From positions 1-30,368 of the forward strand of contig JBLNBU010000241.1 in the NCBI GenBank assembly GCA_050260215.1: a stretch of DNA of 30,368 nt, in the 5' to 3' direction. Made by a program: the position numbers and the translations under genes. Source of the stretch: JBLNBU01 sp050260215. Its GTDB lineage: Bacteria; Pseudomonadota; Alphaproteobacteria; Rhodospirillales; Magnetospirillaceae. The notes beneath the pieces are model-generated. The model ran no database searches. It was not told the origin of the DNA and saw only the letters and a list, made by a program, of their open reading frames with translations. Shown here in pieces: positions 29,705-30,368 of the stretch (its first letter is position 1; every line of letters begins with the position of its first letter).

Positions 29705-30368
29705 CTATGAGTAGAGCCTCGTCTGGTTTTGATGCCCGAAGCGGGCGGTGATGGCAAGCAGGCCCGGGGCATGCCCCGGGCCTGCTTGCTTCGCGGCGCG
29801 GCTGGCGGCTTCGGCGGGCGTGGCGCCGCCGAGGCCGGAGTGTGGCCGCACATGGTTGTAGTCCTGCCGCCAGGCGGCCAGCACCGCCCTGGCCTGGGCC
29901 AGCGAGCCGAACAGCGTATCGTTGAGGCACTCGTCGCGGAGGCGGCCGTTGAAGCTCTCGACGAAGGCGTTCTGCATCGGCTTGCCCGGGGCGATGTAGT
30001 GCCATTGCATGCAATTGTCCTGCGCCCAGCGCAGGATGGCCGAACTGGTGAATTCGGTGCCGTTGTCGGACACCACCATCAGTGGCCGCCCCCGCCGGGC
30101 CATCAGCGTGTCAAGCTCGCGAGCCACCCGGGCACCCGACAGCGAAGTGTCGGCCACCAGGCACAGGCATTCGCGGGTGAAGTCGTCCACCACCGCCAGG
30201 ATGCGGAAGCGGGTGCCGTCGACGAAGGCGTCGGAGACGAAATCCAGCGACCAGCGCTGGTTCGGCCCCTGCGGGATCGCCATAGGCGCCCGGGTGCCAA
30301 ACGCCCGCTTGCGGCCGCCGCGACGACGCACCGTCAGCCTCTCCTCGCGGTACAGCCGCAGCAGCTTC
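29705..30368 (-). CDS. IS3-family transposase OrfB (5' partial, runs off window)
   Basis: Catalytic integrase-core part of an IS3-family transposase, 220 codons visible. The frame is open to the window edge (KLLRLYREERLTVRRRGGRK precedes the GTG at 30331, so that GTG is internal). The DDE triad is present: first Asp in QRWSLDFVSD, second in VVSDNGTEF, Glu in NAFVESFNGRLRDECL. RQDYNHVRPHSGLGG is the family's C-terminal landmark. In intact elements it is made by -1 frameshifting from orfA into orfB. The last codons contain a perfect 36-bp palindrome. It appears complete at its 3' end (TAG at 29705-29707), 24 nt inside the proposed IS terminus. Confidence 0.93.
   Translation of the reverse strand, partial: KLLRLYREERLTVRRRGGRKRAFGTRAPMAIPQGPNQRWSLDFVSDAFVDGTRFRILAVVDDFTRECLCLVADTSLSGARVARELDTLMARRGRPLMVVSDNGTEFTSSAILRWAQDNCMQWHYIAPGKPMQNAFVESFNGRLRDECLNDTLFGSLAQARAVLAAWRQDYNHVRPHSGLGGATPAEAASRAAKQAGPGHAPGLLAITARFGHQNQTRLYS
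29754..29789. repeat. Perfect 36-bp palindrome inside the transposase gene
   Basis: Left half GCAAGCAGGCCCGGGGCA (29754-29771) is the exact reverse complement of the right half TGCCCCGGGCCTGCTTGC (29772-29789), with no spacer. It encodes KQAGPGHAPGLLA near the transposase C terminus. On the minus strand a small hairpin GCCCG-CTT-CGGGC (complement of 29734-29746) follows. It could form a strong RNA hairpin or cruciform. Confidence 0.85.

Larger units (their letters stand above)
29679..30368 (-). mobile_element. IS3-family insertion sequence, right part outside window
   Basis: One end of an IS3-family element. The proposed terminus TGACCTGCTCCCCG at 29679 begins with TG, as IS3-family ends do, and resembles the terminal repeat of several alphaproteobacterial members as I recall them. 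The transposase gene on the minus strand starts beyond base 30368, so the other end, orfA and the target-site duplication cannot be seen. Confidence 0.7.

Overview
The window is GC-rich (third codon positions almost all G or C) and reads as chromosomal DNA of an alphaproteobacterium. The many chemoreceptors and multi-domain histidine kinases suggest Rhodospirillales (Magnetospirillum/Phaeospirillum/Azospirillum-like). That placement is inference: there is no rRNA gene or taxonomic marker in the window.

Layout. (1) 1-3051: the 3' part of a chemoreceptor gene converges on, and overlaps, a minus-strand response regulator + histidine kinase pair. (2) 3052-3284: a divergent promoter region. (3) 3285-19806: ten plus-strand genes with gaps of at most 25 nt or with overlaps, so probably one transcription unit: outer-membrane beta-barrel protein, exported c-type cytochrome, a 762-aa protein resembling the N-terminal part of violacein enzyme VioB, a 1996-aa Ser/Thr kinase-ATPase-histidine kinase fusion, and a complete ebo cluster in the order eboA-B-F-D-E-C. 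(4) 19895-22126: a second chemoreceptor with an HBM-type sensor. (5) 22486-28331: a membrane histidine kinase, a solitary periplasmic solute-binding protein, and a hybrid histidine kinase with two receiver domains and an Hpt domain. (6) 28332-30368: an IS3-family relic, a frameshifted gene with two tandem 79-residue repeats, and an IS3-family element that seems to have cut off the end of that gene and runs off the window.

Working together. The most interesting part is the ten-gene unit. In Nostoc punctiforme the ebo genes are needed to move a scytonemin precursor to the periplasm. Here ebo is joined to a VioB-like protein (VioB belongs to the enzyme family that couples indolepyruvate-imine units), an exported cytochrome c and an outer-membrane barrel. 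A coherent hypothesis is a cytoplasmic step on an aromatic metabolite, Ebo-assisted transfer to the periplasm, oxidation there and passage through the outer membrane, with the giant kinase sensing or controlling the process. The gene order is directly visible; the pathway is inference. The flanking genes are mostly signal transduction.
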